Of a stretch of 64,000 nucleotides of DNA, positions 1-9,039 are shown piece by piece (position 1 is the first letter of the stretch; each line of letters begins with the position of its first letter). Source of the stretch: Limnohabitans sp. DM1. GTDB lineage: Bacteria > Pseudomonadota > Gammaproteobacteria > Burkholderiales > Burkholderiaceae_C. Where the stretch lies: positions 62,001 to 126,000 of the forward strand of contig NZ_CXOO01000011.1 in assembly GCF_001269385.1 (NCBI RefSeq), given 5' to 3'. The notes under the pieces are model-generated. The model was not told the origin of the DNA. It saw nothing but the letters and a program-made list of their open reading frames with translations, and did not search any database. The position numbers and the translations under genes are program-made.

Positions 1-560
1 TTGCGCAAACGGTAGCGCACTTGCGCCAGCAAGGGGTCGTGCGTGATGTTGGCCAAATCATCGATATCCACTTTGTGCGCCAAACGCTTGCCACCTGCTG
101 CGCCCACGGTCACAAATCCGATGCGGTTTTCAAGCGCCCATTGCGCCATGCACACCTTGGCCTTGACCTGATCACAGGCGTCAATCACGGCATCGGGCAC
201 GCTGGGCAGCAGTGCTGGCCAGTTTTCAGGTGAAACGAAATCATCCACTGCATCCACATGACACTGCGGGTGGATCGCGGCAATGCGCTCACGCATGGCC
301 TGAACTTTGGCCTGCCCGGTGGTGTGGGTCAGGGCATGAATTTGGCGGTTGATGTTGGACTCGGCGATGTGGTCCATGTCGATGAGCGTCAAACGGGCCA
401 CGCCACTGCGAGCCAGTGCTTCAGCCGCCCAAGACCCGACCCCGCCGATGCCCACGACGACAACATGGGCCTGACGTATGCGCTGCGCACCCAGCACACC
501 ATACAAACGGCTCAGGCCACCAAAACGGCGGGCTTCATCTGACTCGACAAGGGCTGTCAT
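1..560 (-). CDS. tcdA: tRNA threonylcarbamoyladenosine dehydratase TcdA (3' part beyond window)
   Basis: ThiF/MoeB/E1-like protein that cyclises t6A37 to ct6A37 on ANN-decoding tRNAs using ATP. Translating the minus strand from the ATG at 558-560 gives an unbroken frame to the window edge (about 186 residues; E. coli TcdA has 268). The nucleotide-binding glycine loop GIGGVGSW is at residues 37-44, followed by EALARSG and the ESNINRQ motif near residues 67-73, all typical of the ThiF fold. The start overlaps the stop of the upstream transporter gene as ATGA, so translation is probably coupled. The C-terminal part lies outside the window. Confidence 0.9.
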   Translation of the reverse strand, partial: MTALVESDEARRFGGLSRLYGVLGAQRIRQAHVVVVGIGGVGSWAAEALARSGVARLTLIDMDHIAESNINRQIHALTHTTGQAKVQAMRERIAAIHPQCHVDAVDDFVSPENWPALLPSVPDAVIDACDQVKAKVCMAQWALENRIGFVTVGAAGGKRLAHKVDIDDLANITHDPLLAQVRYRLR

Positions 561-1675
561 GCCAGGCGCTCCGCACGATACAGCTGCCATTTCAAGGCCA
601 GCCAGGCGCCCAAAACGATGCCGCCCACTGCCACCTGACTGCCCCAACTCAGGGTCGACAGGCCAGACAAGCCTTGACCAATGGTGCAGCCCATGGCCAT
701 TACCCCGCCCACGCCCATCAAGGCGCCACCCAGCAGGTGCCGGGCGAGATCGTCGGTCCTAGAAAAGCCCTCCCAACGAAAACTGCCGTCGAGTTTGGCG
801 CTGGCAAAAGCCCCCAGCAACACCCCCAGTGCCAACACCATGCCCGTGCTCACGCGCTTGCTGCCGTCACTGAAATACATGAAGGCGTCCCACCACATGG
901 CCACGGGTGCGGTGAAACTCATGCCCTCCATGCGGCCACTGGCGGTGCCCAAAAAGACCGCTTCGAGGGTGTCCGGGTGTTCAGGCACAAAACCCACCAC
1001 ACCACTGACCCACCACACGCCGACGAGGATGGCGCCCACCCCCAAACCGCCCGAAAATCCACGCGCTTGTCTGAAAGAGTGTTCTTTGAACACCCAGCCC
1101 GCCAAAGCAAGGCCGACCAGTCCTGCCGCCACTGCCCAAGACACCGGCAATCCCCAGCCCATCCAAGAAGACAGCGACTGACCGGCGAAGGCCCCGTGAG
1201 GCAGTGACCAGGCCACGGGGTCCAGGTATTGCACCCGCCACACCGCAGGCAAGCCGCGCATGGTGGCCAAGGCGCTGATGCCCATGACCATCAAAACCAC
1301 CAGCGATTTCAGGTTGCCCGCCCCCAAGCGCACCAGCGCTTTGCTGGCGCAACCCGACGCCAACACCATGCCGACACCAAACAGCATGCCACCCAGACCG
1401 AAAGACAGCCATGGCAATCGGTCAGCTGCGTAAACCGTGTTCATGGGGCTGATCCAGCCGAGCCCCGACATGGCGCCTACGCCCAAAATAGCCACAGCCA
1501 CAGCCAACCCCCATTGGCGCAAGCGGTGGGTGGCACCCATGATGACCAGATCACTCAAGGCCCCCATGGTGCAAAAATGACTGCGGTGCAACACCACCCC
1601 CGCCATCAAACCCAGCAAGAGTGACAAAACTGTGACCACCAGACTTTGGGTCTGCAATGGTGCCAAGGAGATCAA
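557..1675 (-). CDS. YeeE/YedE (TsuA-like) sulfur-compound transporter
   Basis: Integral membrane protein of 372 aa related to YeeE/TsuA, a family that imports thiosulfate or similar sulfur species through conserved membrane cysteines. Visible family marks are HRSHFCTMG (Cys35), ASGCASK (Cys109) and MGCTIGQGLSG (Cys330), each in a hydrophobic segment rich in Gly and Ala. The whole protein is strongly hydrophobic, with many membrane spans. It lies 13 nt after cpoB and overlaps tcdA by 4 nt. The exact substrate cannot be read from sequence; thiosulfate or another sulfur donor is inferred from the family. Confidence 0.82.
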   Translation of the reverse strand: MISLAPLQTQSLVVTVLSLLLGLMAGVVLHRSHFCTMGALSDLVIMGATHRLRQWGLAVAVAILGVGAMSGLGWISPMNTVYAADRLPWLSFGLGGMLFGVGMVLASGCASKALVRLGAGNLKSLVVLMVMGISALATMRGLPAVWRVQYLDPVAWSLPHGAFAGQSLSSWMGWGLPVSWAVAAGLVGLALAGWVFKEHSFRQARGFSGGLGVGAILVGVWWVSGVVGFVPEHPDTLEAVFLGTASGRMEGMSFTAPVAMWWDAFMYFSDGSKRVSTGMVLALGVLLGAFASAKLDGSFRWEGFSRTDDLARHLLGGALMGVGGVMAMGCTIGQGLSGLSTLSWGSQVAVGGIVLGAWLALKWQLYRAERLA

Positions 1676-1688
1676 AAAAATCGCTCCA

Positions 1689-2483
1689 TCAGCGCAGGCG
1701 CGACAAACGATCCCGGGCCGTGCCAGCGGTTTCTGAGCTGGGATAAGCCTTGATCAAATCCTCCAGCGTTTTACGGGCAGCCTTGACGTCTTTGAGCTCC
1801 AATTGCACGTTCGAGATGGCCAACAGGGCCTCGGGTGCGCGGGGGTGAGCCGGAGCTTCATTGAGCATGCGCTGGAAATGCCCCAAAGACTCTTTGTAGG
1901 CCTTGGTGGCGTATTGCGCATTGCCCAGCCAGAAAAGGGCCGAGGGCAGATAACCACTTTGGCTGTACCGCTGGACAAACTGACCCAAAGCACTTTGGGC
2001 TGCTGCGAAATCACCTTTTCGGAAGATCTCCATGGCCGCCTCGAATTCACGCTTTTCAGCCGGTTCGGCCATGAACTCCCTGCCGTCGACCGAGACTTTG
2101 AGGGGCTCGAAGCGGCGCAAGCGCTCGTCCAGGCCCGATTGGATGTCTTTTTGCCGCAGCTGGACATCCGTAACATCTCGCGCCAAACGCTCTTGGGCAC
2201 CCCGGCCTTGTGAAACGTCGGCTTTCAGGGCGTCTATTTGCGCCTGAAAATCCAGCAGTGAACGGCGCAATTGGGCGTTTTCTTCCCCCAAGGATTTGCT
2301 GGTTTGCTCCAGACGCTGGCGCAACTCCAAAATGGCGCGGCGCGCGTCATCGTCTTCAAACAGACCCGCCTGAGCGGTGCCCAGCACACCGGCCAAAGAC
2401 AAAGCCACCCCCCAACGAAGGCCTGGGCGGCAAGGTGCGCGGCTGAATGTGCGCGCGGCATTCAAAAGCGTGCTCATGGCCAT
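1689..2483 (-). CDS. cpoB: Tol-Pal associated periplasmic coordinator CpoB/YbgF
   Basis: Periplasmic protein of 264 aa that in E. coli links the Tol-Pal machine with peptidoglycan synthesis during division. The N-terminus is a basic then hydrophobic signal peptide ending near AQA. A Gln/Leu-rich coiled coil (about residues 45-110) mediates trimerisation in the family, and TPR repeats follow (about residues 140-260, e.g. ALFWLGNAQYATKAYKESL). The ATG at 2481-2483 overlaps the pal stop as TGATG, which is why it is chosen over an upstream TTG. It is the third gene of tolB-pal-cpoB. Confidence 0.9.
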   Translation of the reverse strand: MAMSTLLNAARTFSRAPCRPGLRWGVALSLAGVLGTAQAGLFEDDDARRAILELRQRLEQTSKSLGEENAQLRRSLLDFQAQIDALKADVSQGRGAQERLARDVTDVQLRQKDIQSGLDERLRRFEPLKVSVDGREFMAEPAEKREFEAAMEIFRKGDFAAAQSALGQFVQRYSQSGYLPSALFWLGNAQYATKAYKESLGHFQRMLNEAPAHPRAPEALLAISNVQLELKDVKAARKTLEDLIKAYPSSETAGTARDRLSRLR

Positions 2484-3010
2484 CAATACCTGATTTCAAC
2501 GCGACGGTTTTTCGCATAATCCAACTCGGTGGCGCCTTGGGCAGCCAGCTTTTCCTTGCCGTAACTCACTGCCTCCAATTGGCTGTCCGGGACCCCAAGC
2601 AAGGTCAGGGCCTGGCGCACGGCCTCGGCTCGTTTTTGTCCCAGCGCCAAGTTGTACTCGCGGCCACCGCGCTCGTCGGTATGACCTTCCAAATTGGCCT
2701 TGCGTTGCTTGTTGGCTTGCAGGAATCGCGCGTGGCTTTCAATCACCGGACGAGCGTCTGCACGCACGACAAAGCTGTCGTAATCGAAATAGACCACATG
2801 CGCAACACCCGCAGGCCCGATGCCGGAACCGACTTTGTCAGCATTGACATTGGACACACCTGTTTGCGAACTCATGTCCACGCCTTTTGCGGTCACCCCT
2901 GAAGGAGCGCGAGCAGATTTGTCTTCGACGGGCACCTCATCCAACTTCACCCCCGATGAACAACCGGCCAACAACGCTGCCAACAACATACCCGCCCAAA
3001 TTTTCTTCAT
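2483..3010 (-). CDS. pal: Peptidoglycan-associated lipoprotein Pal
   Basis: Outer-membrane lipoprotein of 175 aa binding peptidoglycan and TolB. The start at 3010 (MKKIWAG) is preceded by a clear GAGGTGG ribosome site at 3011-3020; an in-frame ATG four codons earlier lacks one. The signal peptide ends in the lipobox LAGC, with the lipidated Cys near residue 17. The C-terminal half is an OmpA-like domain with the peptidoglycan-binding stretch LEGHTDERGGREYNLALGQ and RRVEIRY at the end. It sits 36 nt after tolB and overlaps cpoB by 1 nt. Confidence 0.95.
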   Translation of the reverse strand: MKKIWAGMLLAALLAGCSSGVKLDEVPVEDKSARAPSGVTAKGVDMSSQTGVSNVNADKVGSGIGPAGVAHVVYFDYDSFVVRADARPVIESHARFLQANKQRKANLEGHTDERGGREYNLALGQKRAEAVRQALTLLGVPDSQLEAVSYGKEKLAAQGATELDYAKNRRVEIRY

Positions 3011-3046
3011 AGTCCACCTCATTGATAAAAAACAAATGCCTCTAAC

Positions 3047-4351
3047 TCATTTCCACATCGGGCCCCAATGGGGCTCCCGAATGTCACCGCCCTGCCCCGC
3101 CAGCCGGGCACGGATGCGCCCGTCCAAGGTGGTGGTCATCAGGGCCTCGCGACCTTGCTGCACCGTGGCATACATCACCAGGCGGCTGTTGGGTGCAAAG
3201 CTCGGGCGTTCATCGGCCGATGTGTCAGACAGCGCCGTGACTTGCCCCGAATTCACGTCCATCAGGTGCAGGCGAAATTGCCCACCGATACGCGAGATGT
3301 AGGCCAGCCAGCGGCCATCCATGCTGACGGCAGGCGATATGTTGTAGCTGCCCGAAAAAGTCACCCGTTCAGCCGGGCCGCCTTGCGAAGGCATGCGATA
3401 AATCTGTGGGCTGCCACCTCGGTCGCTGACGAAATACAGGGCAGTGCCATCTGGCGAGAAAACAGGCTCGGTGTTGATGCTGCCCGCCTGCGTCAAGCGG
3501 CGCGGCTCGCCCCCGGCCAGATCGATGCGAAACAGTTGCGATCCGCCATCGCGGCTCAGTGTGGCCACCAAAGACTTGCCATCGGGCGCCCAGGTGGGGG
3601 CGCTGTTGGAGCCCTTGAAGTTGGCCACGGCGCGGCGTTGGCCCGTGGCCAGCTCGTGCACATAAACCACGGGTTTGCGCGACTCAAACGACACATAAGC
3701 CAACTGTGTGCCGCTGGGTGACCAGACGGGCGAAATGATGGGCTCCGGACTCATCAAGGCAGACTTGGCCCCTTCACCATCGGAGTCGGCAATCCACAGG
3801 GTGTATCTGCCTGAGGTCTTGGTGACATAGGTGATGCGGGTGGCAAAAACACCCGGCAAGCCGGTCAACTGCTGATAAGCCCAGTCGGCCACACGGTGTG
3901 CCGACAAACGCAAATCGGCGGCCACCACCGTGTCTTTGTAATCGGCTTTTTCCTGACCCTTGACCGCATCCCACAGGCGTGCGCGCACGTCATAGCGGCC
4001 ATCGGCCAAACGGGTGATGGAGCCAGCCAACAAAGCCTCAGCTGACAACTGCCGCAATGCAGACCAATCGGGACGACTCATTTCATCGAGCTGGACGCTG
4101 CCAAACGCCAAGCCTTTGAACTGACCACTGCGCTCCAGATCATTTTGCACAATGCTGGCAAATTTCTGTGGCGCTGTCGCTTCACCTTTGAATGGCGCGA
4201 TCACCACGGGCAACTGCGTCATGCCTACGCCCGTGACTTCGACGCGAAACTCGGCCTGAGCTGACACACTCATGCCGCCCGCCAGACACAAGGCCATCAA
4301 CCATTTGAACAAGCCGCCAGACGGGCTCAAGTGCAGCAAAAAAAGCTTCAT
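3047..4351 (-). CDS. tolB: Tol-Pal system beta-propeller protein TolB
   Basis: Periplasmic protein of 434 aa that binds Pal and TolA during outer-membrane constriction. The signal peptide ends at about AQA (residues 31-33), then comes an N-terminal alpha/beta domain and a six-bladed WD40-like propeller with repeated motifs such as PVWSPSGTQLAYVS, PTWAPDGKSLVAT and PVFSPDGTALYFVS. Length matches the family (about 430). It heads tolB-pal-cpoB here; tolQ, tolR and tolA, usually directly upstream, are replaced by the divergent msbA. Confidence 0.95.
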   Translation of the reverse strand: MKLFLLHLSPSGGLFKWLMALCLAGGMSVSAQAEFRVEVTGVGMTQLPVVIAPFKGEATAPQKFASIVQNDLERSGQFKGLAFGSVQLDEMSRPDWSALRQLSAEALLAGSITRLADGRYDVRARLWDAVKGQEKADYKDTVVAADLRLSAHRVADWAYQQLTGLPGVFATRITYVTKTSGRYTLWIADSDGEGAKSALMSPEPIISPVWSPSGTQLAYVSFESRKPVVYVHELATGQRRAVANFKGSNSAPTWAPDGKSLVATLSRDGGSQLFRIDLAGGEPRRLTQAGSINTEPVFSPDGTALYFVSDRGGSPQIYRMPSQGGPAERVTFSGSYNISPAVSMDGRWLAYISRIGGQFRLHLMDVNSGQVTALSDTSADERPSFAPNSRLVMYATVQQGREALMTTTLDGRIRARLAGQGGDIREPHWGPMWK

Positions 4352-4520
4352 AGGGGCAGCAGCGTTGTGGACAAAATTCGAAGGCCCGATCGTACACCGT
4401 CAAGATGCCCCATTGGCAGGATGCACACGCCTTGTTACGGTCAAAAAAGGCTGCTGTTGCGCCTGCGCAGGCCCAAATCGCTCAGTGGCCAGGAATGCCC
4501 TGCTTACAATCAAAGCGCCC
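4352..4520. promoter_or_regulatory. Divergent tolB/msbA control region
   Basis: This 169 bp spacer separates tolB (minus) and msbA (plus) and must hold promoters for both. On the plus strand TACAAT at 4505-4510 resembles a -10 box only 10 nt before the msbA ATG; no convincing -35 is visible 17 nt upstream. If it is used, the msbA message would have almost no leader. No clear box was found for tolB. Confidence 0.35.
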
Positions 4521-6302
4521 ATGACGCCAAATACCCCCGAACGCCCCCCCCAGACCATCCGCAGCCGACTGGTCCGCCTGGCCCCCTACTTTGCCAAGCA
4601 ACGTGGCATCTGGACGGTGGCCACCATGGCCACGCTGGTAGGGGCGCTGACAGAGCCCTTGATACCGGCGCTGTTTCAGCCCTTGCTGGACAAAGGCTTC
4701 ACTGAAAACAGCCTGCCCTGGTGGTCCATCCCGATCGCCGTGATCGGTTTGTTCACCCTCAGAGGCATCGCACACTTTGTCGGGCAATATGCCCTGGCAC
4801 GCATCACCAACGATGGCATGGAAAACCTGCGCAAAGACATGTTTGCCCAGTTGTTGCGCGCCGACATCAGCTTGTTTGGCCGCCAATCGGCCAGTGCCTT
4901 GTCCAACACCGTGGTCTACGAAGTGCAAAACGGCACCAACCAGCTGATATCTGCCCTCATTGGCCTGGCCCGGGACAGCTTCACTTTGCTGGCCTTTGTC
5001 GGCTTTCTCATGTGGATCAACTGGAAACTGACCCTGGTGGTGTTCACCGTGGCTCCGGCCTTGAGTTGGACCATGAAAGTGCTGTCCAAACGGCTTTACA
5101 GGCTGACCAAGGCAGGCCAGCAAGCCACCGATGATCTGGCCTATGTGGTGGAAGAAAACGTGCTGGTGCACCGCATGGTTCGGTTACATGGCGCTCAAAC
5201 CCAGCAAATGAACCGATTCGCAAGCCTTGGCCACCAGCTCAGACGGCTGGCTCTGAAATCGACCGCCTCATCTGCGGCCATCGCACCTTTGACCCAGATC
5301 CTCGCCGCCATCGCCCTGTCGGTGGTTCTGGTGATCGCCCTGATGCAAAGCAAAAGCGGGGCTTCTGGTGCCACCGTGGGCGGCTTTGTCGCCTTCATCA
5401 GCGCCATGCTCATGATGGTGGCCCCCATCAAACGTCTGGCCGATGTGGCCAACCCGCTCACCCGTGGACTGGCCGCGCTGGAGCGCTGTCTGGCTTTGCT
5501 CAGCGATGCACCGGCCGAAACACAGGGCCAACACCAGGTGGACAAAGCCCAAGGCGCCATCGAGTGGAAAGCCGTGCATGTGCAGTTCAACCCCGACAGC
5601 GCTCCGGCATTAAGCGGTGTCGATCTGTTGGTGCAACCGGGCGAAACCGTGGCGCTGGTGGGAACCTCTGGGGCAGGCAAAACCACCCTGGTGCAACTGT
5701 TGCCCCGTTTTGTTCAAGCCACTGCCGGTCAGGTGTTGCTCGATGGCGTGCCACTTGAAGAGTGGCAACTGGCCAGTTTGCGCCGACAAATGGCGATGGT
5801 CAGCCAGGATGTGGTCATGCTCAACGATACCTTGGCGGCCAACGTCTGCCTGGGCCAAGTCCAGGATCGTGCGCGTATCCAGTCATGCCTGGAAGCGGCC
5901 AATTTATCGGGCCATGTGGCGCAACTGCCCCAGGGCATGGACACCCTGCTCGGCCACAACGCGGGCGAGTTGTCTGGCGGTCAGCGCCAACGCCTGGCGA
6001 TTGCCAGAGCCCTGTACAAAGACGCGCCGATTTTGATTTTGGACGAGGCCACGTCGGCCTTGGACAATGCCTCCGAGCGCCTGGTGCAAGAAGCCTTGCA
6101 GCAACTCATGAAGGGCCGCACCACACTGATCGTGGCGCACCGACTGTCCACCATCGAGCACGCAAACAGGGTGGTGGTCATGGACAAGGGCCGCATCGTG
6201 GAACAAGGCGCACCGGCTGCACTGCTGGCCGCAGGCGGTGCCTACGCCAGGCTGCACAACCGGGGTGAGTGGATCACGGGCGAAGACAACAAGCCTTCAT
6301 AA
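4521..6302 (+). CDS. msbA: Lipid A export ABC transporter ATP-binding/permease MsbA
   Basis: Half-transporter of 593 aa that flips lipid A-core across the inner membrane. The start at 4521 (MTPNTPERPPQ) is chosen because the ABC membrane domain begins directly after it; the upstream in-frame extension is not family-like and runs into the tolB promoter region. The membrane domain covers about residues 30-330. The nucleotide-binding domain has Walker A GTSGAGKTT, signature LSGGQRQRLAIARAL, Walker B ILILDEATSALD and the H-loop VAHRLST. It is convergent with rng, with only 73 nt between them. Confidence 0.92.
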   Translation: MTPNTPERPPQTIRSRLVRLAPYFAKQRGIWTVATMATLVGALTEPLIPALFQPLLDKGFTENSLPWWSIPIAVIGLFTLRGIAHFVGQYALARITNDGMENLRKDMFAQLLRADISLFGRQSASALSNTVVYEVQNGTNQLISALIGLARDSFTLLAFVGFLMWINWKLTLVVFTVAPALSWTMKVLSKRLYRLTKAGQQATDDLAYVVEENVLVHRMVRLHGAQTQQMNRFASLGHQLRRLALKSTASSAAIAPLTQILAAIALSVVLVIALMQSKSGASGATVGGFVAFISAMLMMVAPIKRLADVANPLTRGLAALERCLALLSDAPAETQGQHQVDKAQGAIEWKAVHVQFNPDSAPALSGVDLLVQPGETVALVGTSGAGKTTLVQLLPRFVQATAGQVLLDGVPLEEWQLASLRRQMAMVSQDVVMLNDTLAANVCLGQVQDRARIQSCLEAANLSGHVAQLPQGMDTLLGHNAGELSGGQRQRLAIARALYKDAPILILDEATSALDNASERLVQEALQQLMKGRTTLIVAHRLSTIEHANRVVVMDKGRIVEQGAPAALLAAGGAYARLHNRGEWITGEDNKPS

Positions 6303-6375
6303 ATGCAAGCTGCCTCTCAAAGGGCACCGCAAGCAGTCTCATTTCGCCTGGGCACCCACCAACCACCGATTCAAC

Positions 6376-7848
6376 TCACATCAACACGATGTCGTACTGC
6401 TCGGGCCCCATGGAGGCCTCGACTTGCAGGGATATCGGTTTGGCAATGAAGTCCGACAAACCGGCCAGGTGCTGGCTTTCTTCGTCGAGCAACAAATCAA
6501 TCACCGCTGGCGCTGCCACGACCCGGAACTCTCGCGGATTGAACTGCCGAGCCTCACGCAGGATTTCGCGCAGGATGTCATAGGCCACCGAACGCGGGGT
6601 TTTGACAATCCCCTTGCCCTGGCAGCTGGGGCACGGCTCGCACAGCATGTGGGCCAGGGATTCGCGGGTGCGCTTGCGCGTCATCTCCAGCAGGCCCAAT
6701 GAGGAAAAGCCCCCCGCCATCGTCTTGACGCGGTCGCGCGCCAGTTGCTTGCGAAACTCGGCCAGCACCTCATCCTTGTGTTCAGCACGGGACATGTCAA
6801 TGAAGTCGGCAATGATGATGCCCCCAAGATTGCGCAGCCGCAATTGCCGTGCTATGGCCTGTGACGCTTCCAGATTGGTTTTGAAAATCGTGTCCTCAAA
6901 GTTGCGCGCCCCCACATAACCACCCGTATTCACGTCCACCGTGGTCAGCGCTTCGGTCTGGTCGATGATCAGGTAGCCACCAGACTTCAAGTCCACCCGA
7001 CGCCCCAGCGCCTTGGCGATTTCCTCGTCAATGGCATACAGGTCAAAAATCGGGCGCTCGCCCTTGTAGTGCTGCAAACGCTCGGCGGCTTTGGGCATGA
7101 ACTCACGGCCAAACTCGACCAACTTGCCAAATTGCTCTTGAGAGTCAATGCGAATGCTTTGTGTGGCCTCCCCCACCAGATCTCGCAAGACGCGCTGCAA
7201 CAGCGTCAAGTCCTGGTGCAGCAAGGAGGGCGGCGGCAGGCGCATCGAAGCCTCCTTGATGCGTGCCCAGGTCTTGCGCAAATAGGTGATGTCGTCTTGC
7301 AGCTCTTCGTCGCTGGAGTCCTCTGCATTGGTGCGCAAAATGAAGCCGCCACCTGCCGGCCCGGCCAAGGCCTGCACGCGTTTGCGCAAAGCATCGCGCT
7401 GCTCAGAGGGGATTTTTTGCGACACGCCAATGTGATCGTCTTGCGGCAAAAAGACCAGATGACGGCCCGCGATGCTGATCTGCGTTGAAAGCCTCGCCCC
7501 CTTGGTGCCCATCGGGTCCTTGATGACTTGCACCATGATGGCGCGGCCCTCAAACACCTGCTTTTCGATCGGCACCAGTGGCTGGCCCGTGCGGGCGGCT
7601 GCGGCCTCGCCTTCGGCGTGCTTTTGCCACACATCGGCCACATGCAAAAAAGCCGCTTTGCCCAGACCAATGTCAATGAAGGCCGATTGCATGCCAGGCA
7701 AGACGCGGGCCACCTTGCCCAAGTAGACATTGCCCACCAAACCGCGCTCGAGCGTGCGCTCAACGTGCAGCTCCTGCACCGCGCCAAACTCCACCACCGC
7801 CACCCGGGTTTCCTGGGGCGACCAATTGACCAAAATATCTTGTTGCAT
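6376..7848 (-). CDS. rng: Ribonuclease G
   Basis: RNase E/G family endoribonuclease of 490 aa that matures the 16S rRNA 5' end and contributes to mRNA decay. It opens with the typical MQQDILVNWSPQETRVA and an S1 domain (VGNVYLGKVARVLPGMQSAFIDIG). The catalytic region carries TTVDVNTGGYVG and IIIADFIDM, whose acidic residues bind Mg2+ in the family, and the Zn-link cysteines appear in CEPCPSCQGKG. It ends near residue 490 without the long degradosome scaffold of RNase E, supporting RNase G. It lies 118 nt after maf. Confidence 0.95.
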   Translation of the reverse strand: MQQDILVNWSPQETRVAVVEFGAVQELHVERTLERGLVGNVYLGKVARVLPGMQSAFIDIGLGKAAFLHVADVWQKHAEGEAAAARTGQPLVPIEKQVFEGRAIMVQVIKDPMGTKGARLSTQISIAGRHLVFLPQDDHIGVSQKIPSEQRDALRKRVQALAGPAGGGFILRTNAEDSSDEELQDDITYLRKTWARIKEASMRLPPPSLLHQDLTLLQRVLRDLVGEATQSIRIDSQEQFGKLVEFGREFMPKAAERLQHYKGERPIFDLYAIDEEIAKALGRRVDLKSGGYLIIDQTEALTTVDVNTGGYVGARNFEDTIFKTNLEASQAIARQLRLRNLGGIIIADFIDMSRAEHKDEVLAEFRKQLARDRVKTMAGGFSSLGLLEMTRKRTRESLAHMLCEPCPSCQGKGIVKTPRSVAYDILREILREARQFNPREFRVVAAPAVIDLLLDEESQHLAGLSDFIAKPISLQVEASMGPEQYDIVLM

Positions 7849-7966
7849 GGTGGGTAATCAGAAGGGAACAGTTGAAATCAAGGACATCCGCGAAACAGCA
7901 CACACCCGCGCTTGATCACCTCGCATCCATAACGGCACGAAGACACGACAAACGGTCATGACAGGC

Positions 7967-8569
7967 TCAACAGCGCACACCCAGCGAGCGCAACAAAGCA
8001 GCGGTCTCAAACAGCGGCAAGCCCATGATGCCTGAATAACTGCCTCGGATCTGCTCAATGTGGGCAGCTGCCCTGCCCTGTACGCCATAAGCCCCGGCCT
8101 TGCCAAGAGGCTCGCCCGTGGCCACATAGGCCTTGATCTGCGCGGCGGTCATGGGCGCAAAACGTACCCACGACTCGGACACCGCGGCCACCCTCTGCTT
8201 GCCTTTTTGTACCGCGACAGCGGTCAACACCCGGTGAGATTGGCCCGCCAACCGCTTGAGGATGCGCACCGCATCGGCTTCGTCAGCCGGTTTGCCCAAA
8301 ATGTCACGGCCCAAGCACACGGTGGTGTCAGCGCACAACACCGGCGCTGCGGGCAGGCCTTGGCGTTTCAAACGTTGCACAGCCGCATCCAGTTTGAGGC
8401 CCGTGACACGCGCCACATAACGCCCAGGCGCTTCTGCATCGCGCACCGCTTCCAAAGACTCGGCGTCTTCATCAGGACCCGCCAAAAGCAGTTGGTGGGC
8501 CACGCCGATTTGATCCAGCAATTGGCTGCGCCGTGGGCTTTGGGATGCCAGATAAATGAAGTCGCTCAT
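7967..8569 (-). CDS. maf: Maf family nucleotide pyrophosphatase
   Basis: House-cleaning nucleoside triphosphate pyrophosphatase of 200 aa, hydrolysing non-canonical or modified NTPs such as dTTP/UTP or 7-methyl-GTP, depending on subfamily. The signature [16 protein letters not shown] is at residues 7-22 and the catalytic acidic residue lies in [11 protein letters not shown] (about residues 97-107). [18 protein letters not shown] and [10 protein letters not shown] are further family blocks. The ATG overlaps the rlmH stop as ATGA. Maf next to rlmH and rsfS is a common order in betaproteobacteria. Confidence 0.92.
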   Translation of the reverse strand: MSDFIYLASQSPRRSQLLDQIGVAHQLLLAGPDEDAESLEAVRDAEAPGRYVARVTGLKLDAAVQRLKRQGLPAAPVLCADTTVCLGRDILGKPADEADAVRILKRLAGQSHRVLTAVAVQKGKQRVAAVSESWVRFAPMTAAQIKAYVATGEPLGKAGAYGVQGRAAAHIEQIRGSYSGIMGLPLFETAALLRSLGVRC

Positions 8570-9033
8570 TCGCGGTGGTAGGGATGGTTGGCGTTGATTG
8601 ACCAGGCCCTGTAAAGCTGCTCTATCAAGAGCACCCGGGCCATGGCGTGGGGCAATGTCATGTCTGACAAGCGAATGCGCTCGTGTGCCGCTTGGCGGAA
8701 CTCGGGCTCCAGCCCGTCGGGGCCTCCAATAACCAAGGCCACATCGTCACCACTGAGCTGCCAACTGGTCAGCCGTGTGGCCAGGGCCTGTGTGGTCAGG
8801 TGGGTGCCACGCTCGTCGAGCACCACAATGCGGGTGCCACGAGGTATGGCCGCTTCGATGCGCTGGCGCTCTGCGGCGTACAGGTTAGGCAGGGTTTTCG
8901 AGCCCCGAGGCTCGGTTTTCACGGCCTTGAGCTCAACCTTGAGCTCAGGCGGAAAACGTTTGGCGTAGTCGTCCCAGGCGGTTTGCGCCCATTCGGGCAC
9001 GCGCAGGCCGACCGCAACGATCAGCAGCTTCAT
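8566..9033 (-). CDS. rlmH: 23S rRNA (pseudouridine1915-N3)-methyltransferase RlmH
   Basis: SPOUT methyltransferase of 155 aa that methylates pseudouridine 1915 in helix 69 of 23S rRNA on assembled 70S ribosomes, using AdoMet. The length is exactly that of the family. The trefoil-knot motifs are [11 protein letters not shown] and [23 protein letters not shown], and the C-terminus ends in the conserved NHPYHRE. It begins 6 nt after rsfS and overlaps maf by 4 nt, so the three genes are almost certainly cotranscribed. Confidence 0.96.
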   Translation of the reverse strand: MKLLIVAVGLRVPEWAQTAWDDYAKRFPPELKVELKAVKTEPRGSKTLPNLYAAERQRIEAAIPRGTRIVVLDERGTHLTTQALATRLTSWQLSGDDVALVIGGPDGLEPEFRQAAHERIRLSDMTLPHAMARVLLIEQLYRAWSINANHPYHRE

Positions 9034-9039
9034 GCAAGA

